Positions 1 to 8,669 of a DNA stretch of 55,019 bases are shown piece by piece. The translations under genes were made by a program, and so were the position numbers. The stretch spans positions 1 to 55,019 of the forward strand of contig NZ_JACJPF010000051.1 in assembly GCF_014695915.1 (NCBI RefSeq), given 5' to 3'. This DNA comes from Trichocoleus sp. FACHB-40 (GTDB taxonomy: Bacteria > Cyanobacteriota > Cyanobacteriia > Cyanobacteriales > FACHB-T130). Below the pieces are notes generated by a model. That model ran no database searches. It was not told the origin of the DNA and worked only from the letters and a program-made list of their open reading frames with translations. The stretch's first letter is position 1; each line of letters starts with the position of its first letter.

Positions 1-20
1 TCCTTTTGTTCAGGGGTCAT
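1..20 (-). CDS. N-terminus of an unidentified protein, cut by the window edge
   Basis: On the minus strand an ATG at 18-20 is preceded by a strong Shine-Dalgarno (AGGAGGA, reverse complement of 27-33) with a 6-base spacer. Only the first residues, M-T-P-E-Q-K, are visible before the window ends, so no function can be given. The ribosome binding site is the main support for a real start here. Confidence 0.6.
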
Positions 21-63
21 AGCCGCTCCTCCTACGAATGCAGTTCACACTTCTGTTGACGCT

Positions 64-273
64 CTACCTATTATCCTCTCTTGATAGTAGTTTTACAAAA
101 CCGGGATGCTCCCGATAGCTAGAGCGACCACTAACAGGATCGTAAGCACGCCAATAAGTATGTCCGTGACCATCAGAAACCTGCCAAACACGCAATTCTG
201 AAGCGTTAACCAGGAATCTGAGAAAACCTTGCCAAATTCTATTTAGAGTAAATAACGCCGCTGAGGTTTTCAT
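64..273 (-). CDS. Small conserved cyanobacterial protein, function unknown
   Basis: A 69-residue protein with a short hydrophobic N-terminal half and a C-terminal segment reading RVWQVSDGHGHTYWRAYDP. That segment matches my memory of a family of small cyanobacterial proteins with no assigned role (RVWQ...HG.TYW..YDP.tGRS). There is no signal peptide or catalytic motif. It lies 43 bases upstream of a gene that leaves the window on the same strand, so the two could be co-transcribed. No Shine-Dalgarno is visible at the ATG. Confidence 0.7.
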   Translation of the reverse strand: MKTSAALFTLNRIWQGFLRFLVNASELRVWQVSDGHGHTYWRAYDPVSGRSSYREHPGFVKLLSREDNR

Positions 274-460
274 AACTAAAGTACCGAATCAGAGTAACTA
301 TCAAAGTACGATTGGCAGTAACTAACGCACTTCATCCGGCTGAGTTACCCGATTGGATGATTTTTGACTAATTCCAAGATTGGGTTAAACTTGGGAAACC
401 GCGATGCTGCTACTTTAAAATATCTATCAATAGATAGATTGACCAAAATAGAAAATATTT

Positions 461-2068
461 ATGCGAAATTTGAGCCTACCTAATACATGGTTTGGTTTTT
501 TTCTTATCGTTGTGTTGGTACTCGGCGTTTTTTTTCGCTTTGTTAATCTGGACAAAAAAGTTTATTGGCACGATGAAGCTTATACTTCATTGCGAATTTC
601 TGGCTATACCAGTGCAGAAGTGAATCAGCAACTTTTTAATGGTCAAGTAATTGGCATCGAAGATTTACAAAAGTATCAGCGTCCTAATTCTGAAAAAGAC
701 TTAATTGATACTATTAAAGCTTTGGCAATCGATGATGCTCAGCATCCGCCACTTTATTACATATTAGTAAGATTTTGGGTGCAGTTGTTTGGTAATTCGG
801 TAGCAGTCACGAGAAGTTTATCAGTGCTGTTTAGCTTGCTGGTATTCCCTTGTGTCTATTGGCTATGCCTGGAATTATTTGAGTCGCCGCTAGTGGGATG
901 GGTAGCGATCGCTCTAATTGCTGTCTCACCTTTCCATGTTTTATACGCGCAGGAAGCGCGGGAATATAGCCTATGGACGGTGACGGTTTTGTTATCAAGT
1001 GCTACATTACTGCGAGCTTTGCGACTAACCACAAAAGATGGAAATAAAACTCACCATATTCGGACATGGGGAATTTACGCCGCCACTTTAGCATTAAGTA
1101 TCTATACATTCCCATTTTCTGTATTGGTGGGAATCGGACATGGAATTTATGTAATTGTAATTGAAGGCTTCCGCTTTACTAAAAAAGTAGCTGCCTTCGT
1201 ACTGGCATCCCTGACGGCGGTGCTATTGTTTTCTCCTTGGTTGGTAATTGCGATCGCTACTTGGTCGGAAACAGGAGCAAACTGGACGGCTGTACCCATT
1301 CCCTTAATAGCTTGGCTAAAAACGTGGGGAGTTCACATTAATCGTGCTTTTATTTTAACCCAAGGCGACTTTGGCTTTGATACTCTATTAACCTATTTAA
1401 CCTTACCTATTTTTCTAATTTTAGTTGGATACTCCATTTATTTTATCTGCAAGAATACCAAAAAGGAAGTTTGGTTATTTGTACTAACTTTGATGGGAAC
1501 CTTAACTTTAGCTTTAGTGCTGCCGGATTTAATTTTAGGAGGACAACGCTCAACTTCTAGTCGCTATATAATCCCTTTTTATTTGGGGATTCAGCTATCA
1601 ATTGCTTATCTACTTGCCACTGGGATTACATCGACTAGGTTTTTAGAACAGAAATTTTGGCAGATAGCGATGGCTGCACTGATTTCAGCAGGTGTTGTTT
1701 TTTGTGCAATTAATTCTCAAGCTGAGACGGCTTGGAATAAAGTAGTTAGCTATCACAATTATCAAGTTTCGGAAATAGTCAATCAAGCAAAGGCTCCTCT
1801 TCTAATTACGAATTCTTTTGGGATTAATTTCGGCAATTCCCTGGCTCTTAGCTATCTATTCGAGGAAAAAGTACGCCTTATGGTAGTTCCAGGTAATACA
1901 CAGCCAGACTTTATGAATATTCCTAAGATTCCTCAAGGTTTTAGCGATGTGTTTTTATTAAATCTTTCGGAGCAATTTCAGGAGAAAATTAAGAAAGAGT
2001 CTAATTTAAAAATAGAGCCTCTCTACAATGACAATTTTCTCTGGCTCTCGAAACTCGTAAAACCCTAA
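461..2068 (+). CDS. GT-C family membrane glycosyltransferase (GT39/ArnT-like)
   Basis: Integral membrane protein of 535 residues with about ten hydrophobic helices and a soluble C-terminal tail, the usual plan of polyprenyl-phosphate-sugar dependent GT-C enzymes. After the first helix comes W-H-D-E-A-Y-T (about residues 36-42), matching the acidic catalytic motif in the first extracytoplasmic loop. A second conserved motif, Q-H-P-P-L-Y-Y, lies near residue 95. Inferred role: transfer of a lipid-linked sugar to a glycan or protein on the periplasmic side; the acceptor is unknown. The 3' end overlaps the convergent cellulose-synthase-like gene by 4 bases (CTAA carries both stops). Confidence 0.8.
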   Translation: MRNLSLPNTWFGFFLIVVLVLGVFFRFVNLDKKVYWHDEAYTSLRISGYTSAEVNQQLFNGQVIGIEDLQKYQRPNSEKDLIDTIKALAIDDAQHPPLYYILVRFWVQLFGNSVAVTRSLSVLFSLLVFPCVYWLCLELFESPLVGWVAIALIAVSPFHVLYAQEAREYSLWTVTVLLSSATLLRALRLTTKDGNKTHHIRTWGIYAATLALSIYTFPFSVLVGIGHGIYVIVIEGFRFTKKVAAFVLASLTAVLLFSPWLVIAIATWSETGANWTAVPIPLIAWLKTWGVHINRAFILTQGDFGFDTLLTYLTLPIFLILVGYSIYFICKNTKKEVWLFVLTLMGTLTLALVLPDLILGGQRSTSSRYIIPFYLGIQLSIAYLLATGITSTRFLEQKFWQIAMAALISAGVVFCAINSQAETAWNKVVSYHNYQVSEIVNQAKAPLLITNSFGINFGNSLALSYLFEEKVRLMVVPGNTQPDFMNIPKIPQGFSDVFLLNLSEQFQEKIKKESNLKIEPLYNDNFLWLSKLVKP

Positions 2069-4314
2069 ACTTTAGAGACAGCGATCGCGCTTATTTCTCG
2101 ATTTCTATCAAACAACACTCGCGGTCGCAGCAAAATCTTGAAAATTAGCAACAGAGAACTAATTTCACCGGGGGTATCCCGACGCTTCCACTGACCAGGA
2201 CGACAAAACAACATTTCTACTAATCGCCGATGTTCAGAGAGACTCAACTGCTCAAATGTCACTTGCACTGTAGGAAATTCATCGATAAAACCAGTAGAAA
2301 TAATTTGTCCTTGTAGATATATTTCTTCCTCCATAATTGCCAGTGTTATGGGCAATGGTTCATTGGAAAAAATCGGTAGCAATTGGGTCATAATTACTTG
2401 AGCGCCTGCTTCTGAAATTATCTTGGTAATTCCCCAATAACTCTGCCCTGCCACATTTATCTGCACGACTCGCCGCAAATCAAACCATTCATACAAATCG
2501 GGTTTGGGAACATCCAGCAAGATTAACAACGTGATGCCAATCATCAGCAAGTTATAACCACTCCAAACCCAACCCAAGTTAATACCTTTGTATACCTCGG
2601 TTGCGCCATAAGTCATCATGCACATTCCCAAATTCCGCCACAAGCTGACAGATGTTACTAGGAATAAGATAATCAAAGGCCATGCTAAACGCCAGTTGAA
2701 AGCATAGCGGTCGCGTGATATCCCTTTTGGCGTTACTTTAAAGCCTTTTGAGAAGGGATTTAGCATTACTTGAAATACAGTCAGTGCTAGGGGAAAACAC
2801 AGCACTAAAGTATAAATATCCGATAACAAAGCTGAGCGCGAACGGTAATTTAGCCAGGAGAAAACAGACAGTTGCACTACATAGTAAGGTACAAAGAAAT
2901 ACAACAATTCAGCAGCTGTAGCTCGGATGGGAATAACGCCTAAAAATGAATATGCTAACGGCATCAACAGAAAATAAACCCGCGCCCAACTGGTGAACCA
3001 ATGCAGCAATCCTTCTGAATGAGCCAGCCTTTGTAACGGGCTTAGTCCGGGAATTGTTAACGGATTCGACTCAATAAAAAATCCTTGTAAAGTACCCCGC
3101 GCCCATCGCAGTCTCTGGGTAGCATGAGCAGCAATATTTTCTGCGGCTAATCCGGCACTCAGTTTTTCATCTAAATAAATTAATCGGTAGCCTTGGGCAG
3201 ATAAACGAATTCCTGTAAAGTAATCTTCACTGAGAGAATCTGTTACAAAACCACCAGCTTCTTCCAAAGCGCTGCGTCTGACAATAAAAGAAGTACCAGA
3301 ACAAATTACGCTGCCTGCTGCATCCCGAATTGGCTGAATTTGCCGATAAAAAACTTCTTCTTCTGGTGTTAAAACGTGCTCTAAGCCTAAATTATGGGCA
3401 ATTGGATCAGAGTTATAAAAGCTTTGAGGGGTCTGTACGAGGGCGACTTTTTCATCTTGAAAGAAGCCTACCGTGCGGGTAAGAAAGTTTTTAGTGGGAA
3501 TAAAATCAGCATCAAATACAACAATTAGTTCGGCTTTGGTTTGAGGAAAGGCATGATTGAGATTTCCCGCTTTAGCATGATTATTATCTGGTCTTGTTTT
3601 ATACTCGCATCCCAGTTCTTCAGCCAATTGTTGCATTTCTAGGCGCTTAGTATCATCGAGCAAATAAATCTTTTTGTTGGCATAATCTAAAGCTTGACAC
3701 CCTATAATTGTGCGGCGTAAAATAAAAACTGATTCATTGTAAGTGGGAATAAAAATATCTACAAATGGTGTAAAAGTGCCGTTAAAGACATTCTTAGAAA
3801 GCTGGTCAGCTTCTTTCCTTCGGTCTTTCACATTTAGCATCAAAAATAACTGAATAATGCTACTAGCCAGCATTAACATCTCCATGCCAAATAACCCCAG
3901 GCTGAACACACCATTTAGGGGGTCGGCAAGATTCAGAGTAGAAAGCGATCGCCAGACAATATAGCGACCCGTCAGCCCCAGCAAAATTCCCACCACAAAA
4001 AACCGCGATTTGGCGTTAGGTAGCGGGGAAATTTTCATCACCGCCAAGACAGTAAGCAGCAAAGCAATCGTGGGAACTAGCAGATATTTGCCAGCAACCA
4101 TTGGCGCTTCCACCCACATCGGCGGTTTTTCCTGCCATTTTTGTAGTTCGGCAAACAGGTAACTAATCGTCCCTTCACCAGCAAACCACGCCGCAGCGAT
4201 CGCGCCCGCAAAAGCAACAATCCCCACCATGATCAGCGTTGCAACCCGAAGCCGAAACACGCGCTTCAGAATACGACGCTTTGACATTTGCTTATTAATC
4301 TGTGAAGTCGTCAT
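2065..4314 (-). CDS. Cellulose synthase catalytic subunit-like GT2 (BcsA-like)
   Basis: Processive family 2 glycosyltransferase of 749 residues. Numbering from the ATG at 4314: two N-terminal helices plus two more, then the GT-A domain with D-D (220-221), D-A-D (268-270), T-P-Q-S-F-Y, S-E-D (363-365) and Q-R-L-R-W (400-404), i.e. the D,D,D,QxxRW set. More membrane helices follow, then a C-terminal PilZ-like region. The ATG at 4314 is preferred over a TTG 33 bases upstream because AGGGAAG precedes it at a suitable distance. The PilZ signature looks degenerate (R-R-V-V-Q rather than RxxxR; I-I-S-E-A-G rather than D/NxSxxG). No bcsB or cellulase gene is adjacent, so the product could be cellulose or another beta-glucan. 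Confidence 0.85.
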   Translation of the reverse strand: MTTSQINKQMSKRRILKRVFRLRVATLIMVGIVAFAGAIAAAWFAGEGTISYLFAELQKWQEKPPMWVEAPMVAGKYLLVPTIALLLTVLAVMKISPLPNAKSRFFVVGILLGLTGRYIVWRSLSTLNLADPLNGVFSLGLFGMEMLMLASSIIQLFLMLNVKDRRKEADQLSKNVFNGTFTPFVDIFIPTYNESVFILRRTIIGCQALDYANKKIYLLDDTKRLEMQQLAEELGCEYKTRPDNNHAKAGNLNHAFPQTKAELIVVFDADFIPTKNFLTRTVGFFQDEKVALVQTPQSFYNSDPIAHNLGLEHVLTPEEEVFYRQIQPIRDAAGSVICSGTSFIVRRSALEEAGGFVTDSLSEDYFTGIRLSAQGYRLIYLDEKLSAGLAAENIAAHATQRLRWARGTLQGFFIESNPLTIPGLSPLQRLAHSEGLLHWFTSWARVYFLLMPLAYSFLGVIPIRATAAELLYFFVPYYVVQLSVFSWLNYRSRSALLSDIYTLVLCFPLALTVFQVMLNPFSKGFKVTPKGISRDRYAFNWRLAWPLIILFLVTSVSLWRNLGMCMMTYGATEVYKGINLGWVWSGYNLLMIGITLLILLDVPKPDLYEWFDLRRVVQINVAGQSYWGITKIISEAGAQVIMTQLLPIFSNEPLPITLAIMEEEIYLQGQIISTGFIDEFPTVQVTFEQLSLSEHRRLVEMLFCRPGQWKRRDTPGEISSLLLIFKILLRPRVLFDRNREISAIAVSKV

Positions 4315-4415
4315 TTCTCTTACTTCCCTAAAGCCATCACTCAGCAATCAAATTTAAAATCCGTCAAAACTGATGCTAATGCTGTTCCTGAATTAACTAC
4401 GTAGTAACGGTTAGG

Positions 4416-5474
4416 CTAGATTCCTTTAAACCCTATTCTTATATCCATTTCTTTAGAGTTGCTGCTAGTATGTGCAGTTTCCTCTTGTCGGCGCAAGATG
4501 CGCCGCACCCCAATTTGACTCAGAAAGATACCCCCTAAAATGACGCTTCCTCCAATACATTGAGCCAAAGTAGGTACTTCGCCCAAAACTAAATAAGCCG
4601 CCACAATACCGACAATTGGAGTAAAAGAGCTAGCTAACGAAGCTTCAGATACCGTAGTAGTTTTTAAACCAGTAAACCAGGATGATTGACCCACCGCAAC
4701 TATAACCGCTCCATAAACTAACATCCACTGCCACAAGAAAGGTGAGAATACATCCATAAAATGATTACTTCCATAGAAATACAAAGCAGCAAAGAAAAAT
4801 ACTATCGATCCCAAAGCTGTACGAAATACGGTATAAATTCCCAGTGGTATCTGGCCAACTCGAAATTTACTAATAATTGTAGAAATAGCTAAAGCCACGG
4901 CTCCGGCTGCCGCAAAAATCTCACCAGTTCCTACACTAACGAAACCTCCCATATTTATCATGTTTTCCCGTGAATGCTGAAGCAACATAATCAAGATGAC
5001 TCCAGCTAAGGAAACAACCGCACCCGCAATTTGCCAAAAATTAACTCGTTCCTTGAGAAACCAAATGGATAAAGCTAAAACCAGAGGTGGCTCGATTCGT
5101 CCGACTAAAATGACATTAGTAACCATCGTCCGAGAAAGAGCTTCAAAAGTTAAACCTGGAGCCAGTGTTCCAGACAAAATCGCCACTGCTATCAGACTAA
5201 GCCAATCTTTCCAGGAGAGCTGTCTTAAGGAGGGAATATTCCACTGTCGGCGATAGGCTAAAATCAGAACCAGTAAAGCGCAAATATTTCCGACGAATAG
5301 AATATTGCAAAAAGAAACTGGGTTTCTGCCATCAATAAAGTTTTGAGAACCAATTTCCGTCAGCCGCCGGGTAATGGAGTTAGAAGCTCCAAAGATAATT
5401 ATGGCTATCCAAAGATAGATGTATCCGGGAATACGCTTTAGTAAGTTTGATGTCTTGGCGGCTAACCTTTGCAT
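4416..5474 (-). CDS. EamA/DMT-superfamily transporter
   Basis: Ten predicted hydrophobic helices in two similar halves, as in EamA-domain drug/metabolite exporters (RhaT/YdcZ type). The second half holds the characteristic stretch E-A-S-L-A-S-S-F-T-P-I followed by V-L-G-E-V-P-T. Substrate unknown. The ATG at 5474 is chosen; the frame is open upstream to a TTG at 5519, and neither has a convincing Shine-Dalgarno. Length (352 residues) is slightly longer than usual because of an N-terminal basic extension. It is transcribed in the same direction as the BcsA-like gene, about 100 bases upstream of it. Confidence 0.8.
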   Translation of the reverse strand: MQRLAAKTSNLLKRIPGYIYLWIAIIIFGASNSITRRLTEIGSQNFIDGRNPVSFCNILFVGNICALLVLILAYRRQWNIPSLRQLSWKDWLSLIAVAILSGTLAPGLTFEALSRTMVTNVILVGRIEPPLVLALSIWFLKERVNFWQIAGAVVSLAGVILIMLLQHSRENMINMGGFVSVGTGEIFAAAGAVALAISTIISKFRVGQIPLGIYTVFRTALGSIVFFFAALYFYGSNHFMDVFSPFLWQWMLVYGAVIVAVGQSSWFTGLKTTTVSEASLASSFTPIVGIVAAYLVLGEVPTLAQCIGGSVILGGIFLSQIGVRRILRRQEETAHTSSNSKEMDIRIGFKGI

Positions 5475-5776
5475 AATTTTATATGAAAAATTGATAAATG
5501 CAACCTTCAAAAAAGCCAAAACTGATAATTAGTAAATTAAAATGGTTAGTCCAGTGTCCTTAATATCTTATAAACCTATTGTACGTATAAAACATAAAAA
5601 TGAGAACTTCATAAAAAAATCATAAAATTTGACGGCAATTTAAAACAACAAGATTTTAATATTAAAACAAGTCTGGAAAGGTATCAGCCTTTTCTAATCA
5701 AGTTCTCAGCCAAAATTCATTTTATAGCTGCCACAGACCTTTAGAGTGTTAGTAGGATGATTTTGAGAATGCTTCC

Positions 5777-6247
5777 ATGAAATTAAACTATCTAGCAGTA
5801 CTTTGTGCAGTAACACTTTTGACCGTTGCTTGTGCCAAAGAAGTCAACTCCAATCAGCCTAATGTTCAGGCTGAGCAATCAGCAAACCCCGTGGCGACAT
5901 CCCTAGCACAGACACCTACACAGTCTGGAACCTTTCAGGCAGCAGAACATCCCACTAAGGGAATGGTGCGCTTGGTGACAGAAAACGGGAAACGTTATGT
6001 GGAGTTGGATGAAGCTTTCAAAACTGACAATGGCCCAGATTTATTTGTGATCCTGCATCGTTCAGAGAAGCCACCAACTTATGGCATTAAAGAGAAAGAT
6101 TATGTGAGTATCAGTCGTTTGCAGAAAGTAAGCGGTACGCAACGCTATGCTATTCCTGCTGGTGTAAATGTGGCAGACTTTGGCTCAGTTGCAATTTGGT
6201 GTCGCCAATTTAATGCCACGTTTGGTTTTGCTCCGTTAGGTAGCTAG
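5777..6247 (+). CDS. DM13-domain lipoprotein
   Basis: Signal peptide with a lipobox L-T-V-A-C (Cys19), then a low-complexity linker and a single DM13 domain (about residues 55-155) ending in the conserved V-A-I-W-C-R-Q-F followed by F-G-F-A-P-L. DM13 is associated with DOMON and cytochrome b561 proteins and has been proposed to carry out redox or electron-transfer chemistry through its conserved cysteine. It is probably anchored to the outer face of the cytoplasmic or thylakoid membrane. The next gene, a polytopic DUF4079 protein, starts 26 bases downstream, so the pair is likely one transcript. Confidence 0.8.
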   Translation: MKLNYLAVLCAVTLLTVACAKEVNSNQPNVQAEQSANPVATSLAQTPTQSGTFQAAEHPTKGMVRLVTENGKRYVELDEAFKTDNGPDLFVILHRSEKPPTYGIKEKDYVSISRLQKVSGTQRYAIPAGVNVADFGSVAIWCRQFNATFGFAPLGS

Positions 6248-6272
6248 TGAATTAACCCATACTAAGGTTGTT

Positions 6273-6986
6273 ATGGAAATTGCAGATTGGACAGCTTTAA
6301 TTCATCCCGCGATCGCAGTTACATTCGTCTTCCCGCTGATTGGCATTGTCGTTCACCTCGCTTGGCAAACTCGTCAACGCCGTTTGCAAAATAAAGAAGG
6401 AAAAAGCAAAATTTCTCCAGTTGTTGGTAAAGAACACGTTCAAATCGGGAAATGGCTTTCGGCTGCGGTCGTTGGAGTTGCCTTGATAGGACTTGCTTAT
6501 CCAATTTTTGGGCATATTTTGAAGGATAATATTGGAAGCAAAAACCCTTTTCAAGTTGTTTTCATCGTACTAATGTTTACAGCTACTATTGCCTCGTTAG
6601 TATTTTTATACAAAGCCAGAGGGCCACTTTGGCGAGGAGTTTTTGCTACTTTAACAGGTGCAGGTTTAGTTATTTTGGGGTTCCAAGAAGGCGTTTTCCG
6701 GCGAGATAATGAGTGGTACTGGTCGCACTATTACATCGGCATTGCAGCTGCAATGTTGATGATTTTCTCGTTAGCAATTATTGAGGATATCTATAAAGAC
6801 AAATCAAATCGCTGGCGCAATGTTCACATCATTTTGAACTGCATCGCACTTTTATTATTTCTAGGACAAGGTATGACCGGGACGCGAGACTTGCTAGAAA
6901 TTCCTTTAAGCTGGCAAAAACCTACCATCTATCAGTGCGATTTTTCTAATAAAACTTGTCCTCCTCCTGCACCGCCGAAAAGTTAA
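6273..6986 (+). CDS. DUF4079 membrane protein
   Basis: A 237-residue protein with about six hydrophobic helices. Histidines fall inside or beside helices (L-I-H-P near the N-terminus, V-V-H-L-A-W, S-H-Y-Y, N-V-H-I-I), which is reminiscent of b-type cytochromes. I recognise it as DUF4079, a cyanobacterial/plastid family of unknown function. The tail is rich in Cys and Pro (C-D-F...C-P-P-P). It lies 26 bases behind a DM13 lipoprotein gene. Because DM13 usually partners cytochrome b561-like modules, I infer that DUF4079 may be the haem-bearing membrane partner, but no biochemical signature proves haem binding. Confidence 0.65.
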   Translation: MEIADWTALIHPAIAVTFVFPLIGIVVHLAWQTRQRRLQNKEGKSKISPVVGKEHVQIGKWLSAAVVGVALIGLAYPIFGHILKDNIGSKNPFQVVFIVLMFTATIASLVFLYKARGPLWRGVFATLTGAGLVILGFQEGVFRRDNEWYWSHYYIGIAAAMLMIFSLAIIEDIYKDKSNRWRNVHIILNCIALLLFLGQGMTGTRDLLEIPLSWQKPTIYQCDFSNKTCPPPAPPKS

Positions 6987-7015
6987 TATTTAAACGCAAT
7001 TCTCTTGTTTCCATC

Positions 7016-7077
7016 ATATAATTTCACTTTATATTGGCAATAAATGGATCTGTTGCGGATATAAAGTGAAATTATAT
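7016..7077. repeat. Perfect 19-bp inverted repeat (large AT-rich hairpin)
   Basis: Positions 7016-7034 and 7059-7077 are exact reverse complements (ATATAATTTCACTTTATAT), separated by 24 bases. The loop can pair further (GCAA at 7037-7040 with TTGC at 7053-7056). It sits 29 bases after the DUF4079 stop codon. It could be a transcription terminator, an mRNA-stabilising stem or a small non-autonomous element; there is no obvious T-tract. Confidence 0.8.
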
Positions 7078-7385
7078 AAAATAAACAAATGAAGGAATTA
7101 ATTACCTTTAAAGGGTGTTTTAGTAAGATTTACGCATTTTTGGGTAGGAGAGTCTGCGCCTGCTACAGAGAAAGCGATCGCAACTAAAACTCCTAGTCCC
7201 AGCAGCAAGAGAACTTGGTATAAATAGCGATCGCTACCAAGGCAAAAAATACGTCTATCAGCTTAAATATAAAGTCTCGTAAGGCGCTATTGCTTTTAAA
7301 ATTTATGTTTGCAGGTATGATTTTGGGTGATCGCTATTAATTTTTCATCCAAAATGCTATTACATTCCTGCCCGGTAACGAAAAT

Positions 7386-7476
7386 GGTAGTGGTATAGAA
7401 GTAGTGATAAATCCACTTTCACCCCTTACCGTACAAGGCTTTGAGCATTGAATATCACTACCTGTTTACCACTACC
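7386..7476. mobile_element. 91-bp MITE-like element, copy 1, with 8-bp target duplication
   Basis: The ends are 10-bp perfect inverted repeats (GGTAGTGGTA / TACCACTACC), with a second nested inverted repeat inside (GTAGTGATA / TATCACTAC). The element is flanked directly by ACGAAAAT at 7378-7385 and again at 7477-7484, an 8-bp direct repeat typical of target-site duplication. A second copy at 47662-47752 has the same length and differs at four positions. It contains no coding capacity. It lies 17 bases upstream of the ATG of the S66 peptidase gene, so it now forms part of that gene's leader. Confidence 0.9.
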
Positions 7477-7493
7477 ACGAAAATTATACCCGC

Positions 7494-8543
7494 ATGAGCA
7501 GCCGCCGTCAGTTTATCGAAACAGTTGCCAAAAGCGCGATCGCTACCCTCATAGCTTCTCCCTTAAAATCAGGAAAAGCCGCAACTCCCCCAATTTTAAA
7601 ACCCGCCCGTTTAAAACCCGGTTCTATTGTGGGAATTGTCAGTCCCGCTAGTGCAACATTTCTCCGGGAAGAACTCGATATCGTCATAGATGTAGTGCGG
7701 GGACTGGGAATGGTTCCCAAACTTGCTCCCCATATCCTCGACAGATATGGTTATTTAGGAGGCAAAGATAAAGACCGCGCCGCAGACATCAATCAGTTTT
7801 TTGCTGACCCGAAAGTAACAGCTATTCTCCCGATGCGTGGCGGCTGGGGTTGCAGTCGGATACTACCATATTTAGATTACGAACTCATCCGCAAAAATCC
7901 CAAAATTATTGTCGGTTTCAGCGATATTACAGCGTTAATTTTGGGAATTAATGCTAAAACTAACTTAGTTACATTTCACGGCCCCAACGGTTTGACATCT
8001 TGGCGAACAAAACAAACTGATTCTTTCCGCCGCGTTTTAGAATCTGCCGAAAGCGTGACTTTTCAAAACCTAAAAGATGACGGCGATGAAAATCGATTGA
8101 TGCAGCTAAAATATCGCCAACAAACTATAACACCCGGTCGAGCGCAAGGCAAGCTCATTGGCGGCAACCTTTCAGTTTTTTCTGGAATTGTAGGTTCTCC
8201 TTATATGCCCGATTTAAACGGTGCTATCTTATTTTTAGAAGAAATTAATGAAAATATTTACCGTATCGACCGCTTGATGACTCACCTAAAAATTGCCGGA
8301 GTATTTAGTAAATTAGCTGGTTTTATTTTCGGGCAATGTAAAGGATGTTCCCCTGATGCTGATTATGGTTCTCTCACCCTTGAAGAAGTAGTTTGGGATC
8401 ATATTCAACCATTAGGAATTCCCTCTTGGTACGGCGCGATGATTGGTCACATTGAACCGATAGTTACGCTTCCTATTGGTTTAGATGTGGAGATTGATGC
8501 CACTGCTGGGACTATTAGGATGTTAGAACCAGCGGTGGTTTAA
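7494..8543 (+). CDS. S66-family LD-carboxypeptidase (LdcA/MccF-like), Tat-exported
   Basis: The S66 triad is recognisable: Ser143 in G-F-S-D-I-T, a Glu in F-L-E-E-I (249/250), and His319 in I-G-H-I-E-P. M-R-G-G-W-G-C-S-R (114-122) corresponds to the conserved glycine-rich substrate loop. S66 enzymes cleave the L-Lys/D-Ala type bond of murein tetrapeptides (LdcA) or release aminoacyl groups from microcin C-like compounds (MccF). The N-terminus carries a twin-arginine motif S-R-R-Q-F-I followed by a hydrophobic stretch, suggesting Tat export, unlike the cytoplasmic E. coli enzyme. The ATG is 9 bases past the right target duplication of the MITE; no good Shine-Dalgarno is visible. Confidence 0.85.
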   Translation: MSSRRQFIETVAKSAIATLIASPLKSGKAATPPILKPARLKPGSIVGIVSPASATFLREELDIVIDVVRGLGMVPKLAPHILDRYGYLGGKDKDRAADINQFFADPKVTAILPMRGGWGCSRILPYLDYELIRKNPKIIVGFSDITALILGINAKTNLVTFHGPNGLTSWRTKQTDSFRRVLESAESVTFQNLKDDGDENRLMQLKYRQQTITPGRAQGKLIGGNLSVFSGIVGSPYMPDLNGAILFLEEINENIYRIDRLMTHLKIAGVFSKLAGFIFGQCKGCSPDADYGSLTLEEVVWDHIQPLGIPSWYGAMIGHIEPIVTLPIGLDVEIDATAGTIRMLEPAVV

Positions 8544-8669
8544 ATGGCTATCGTGAAAACCTTAAATTGTGTTGGCTAACTCTTTAAATTTACTTATTTT
8601 AAATGTATTTTTCTTCAAAAATATGACATCATTGAAATCTGCGGTTTGTTCACATTATGCGCCAGGTAT

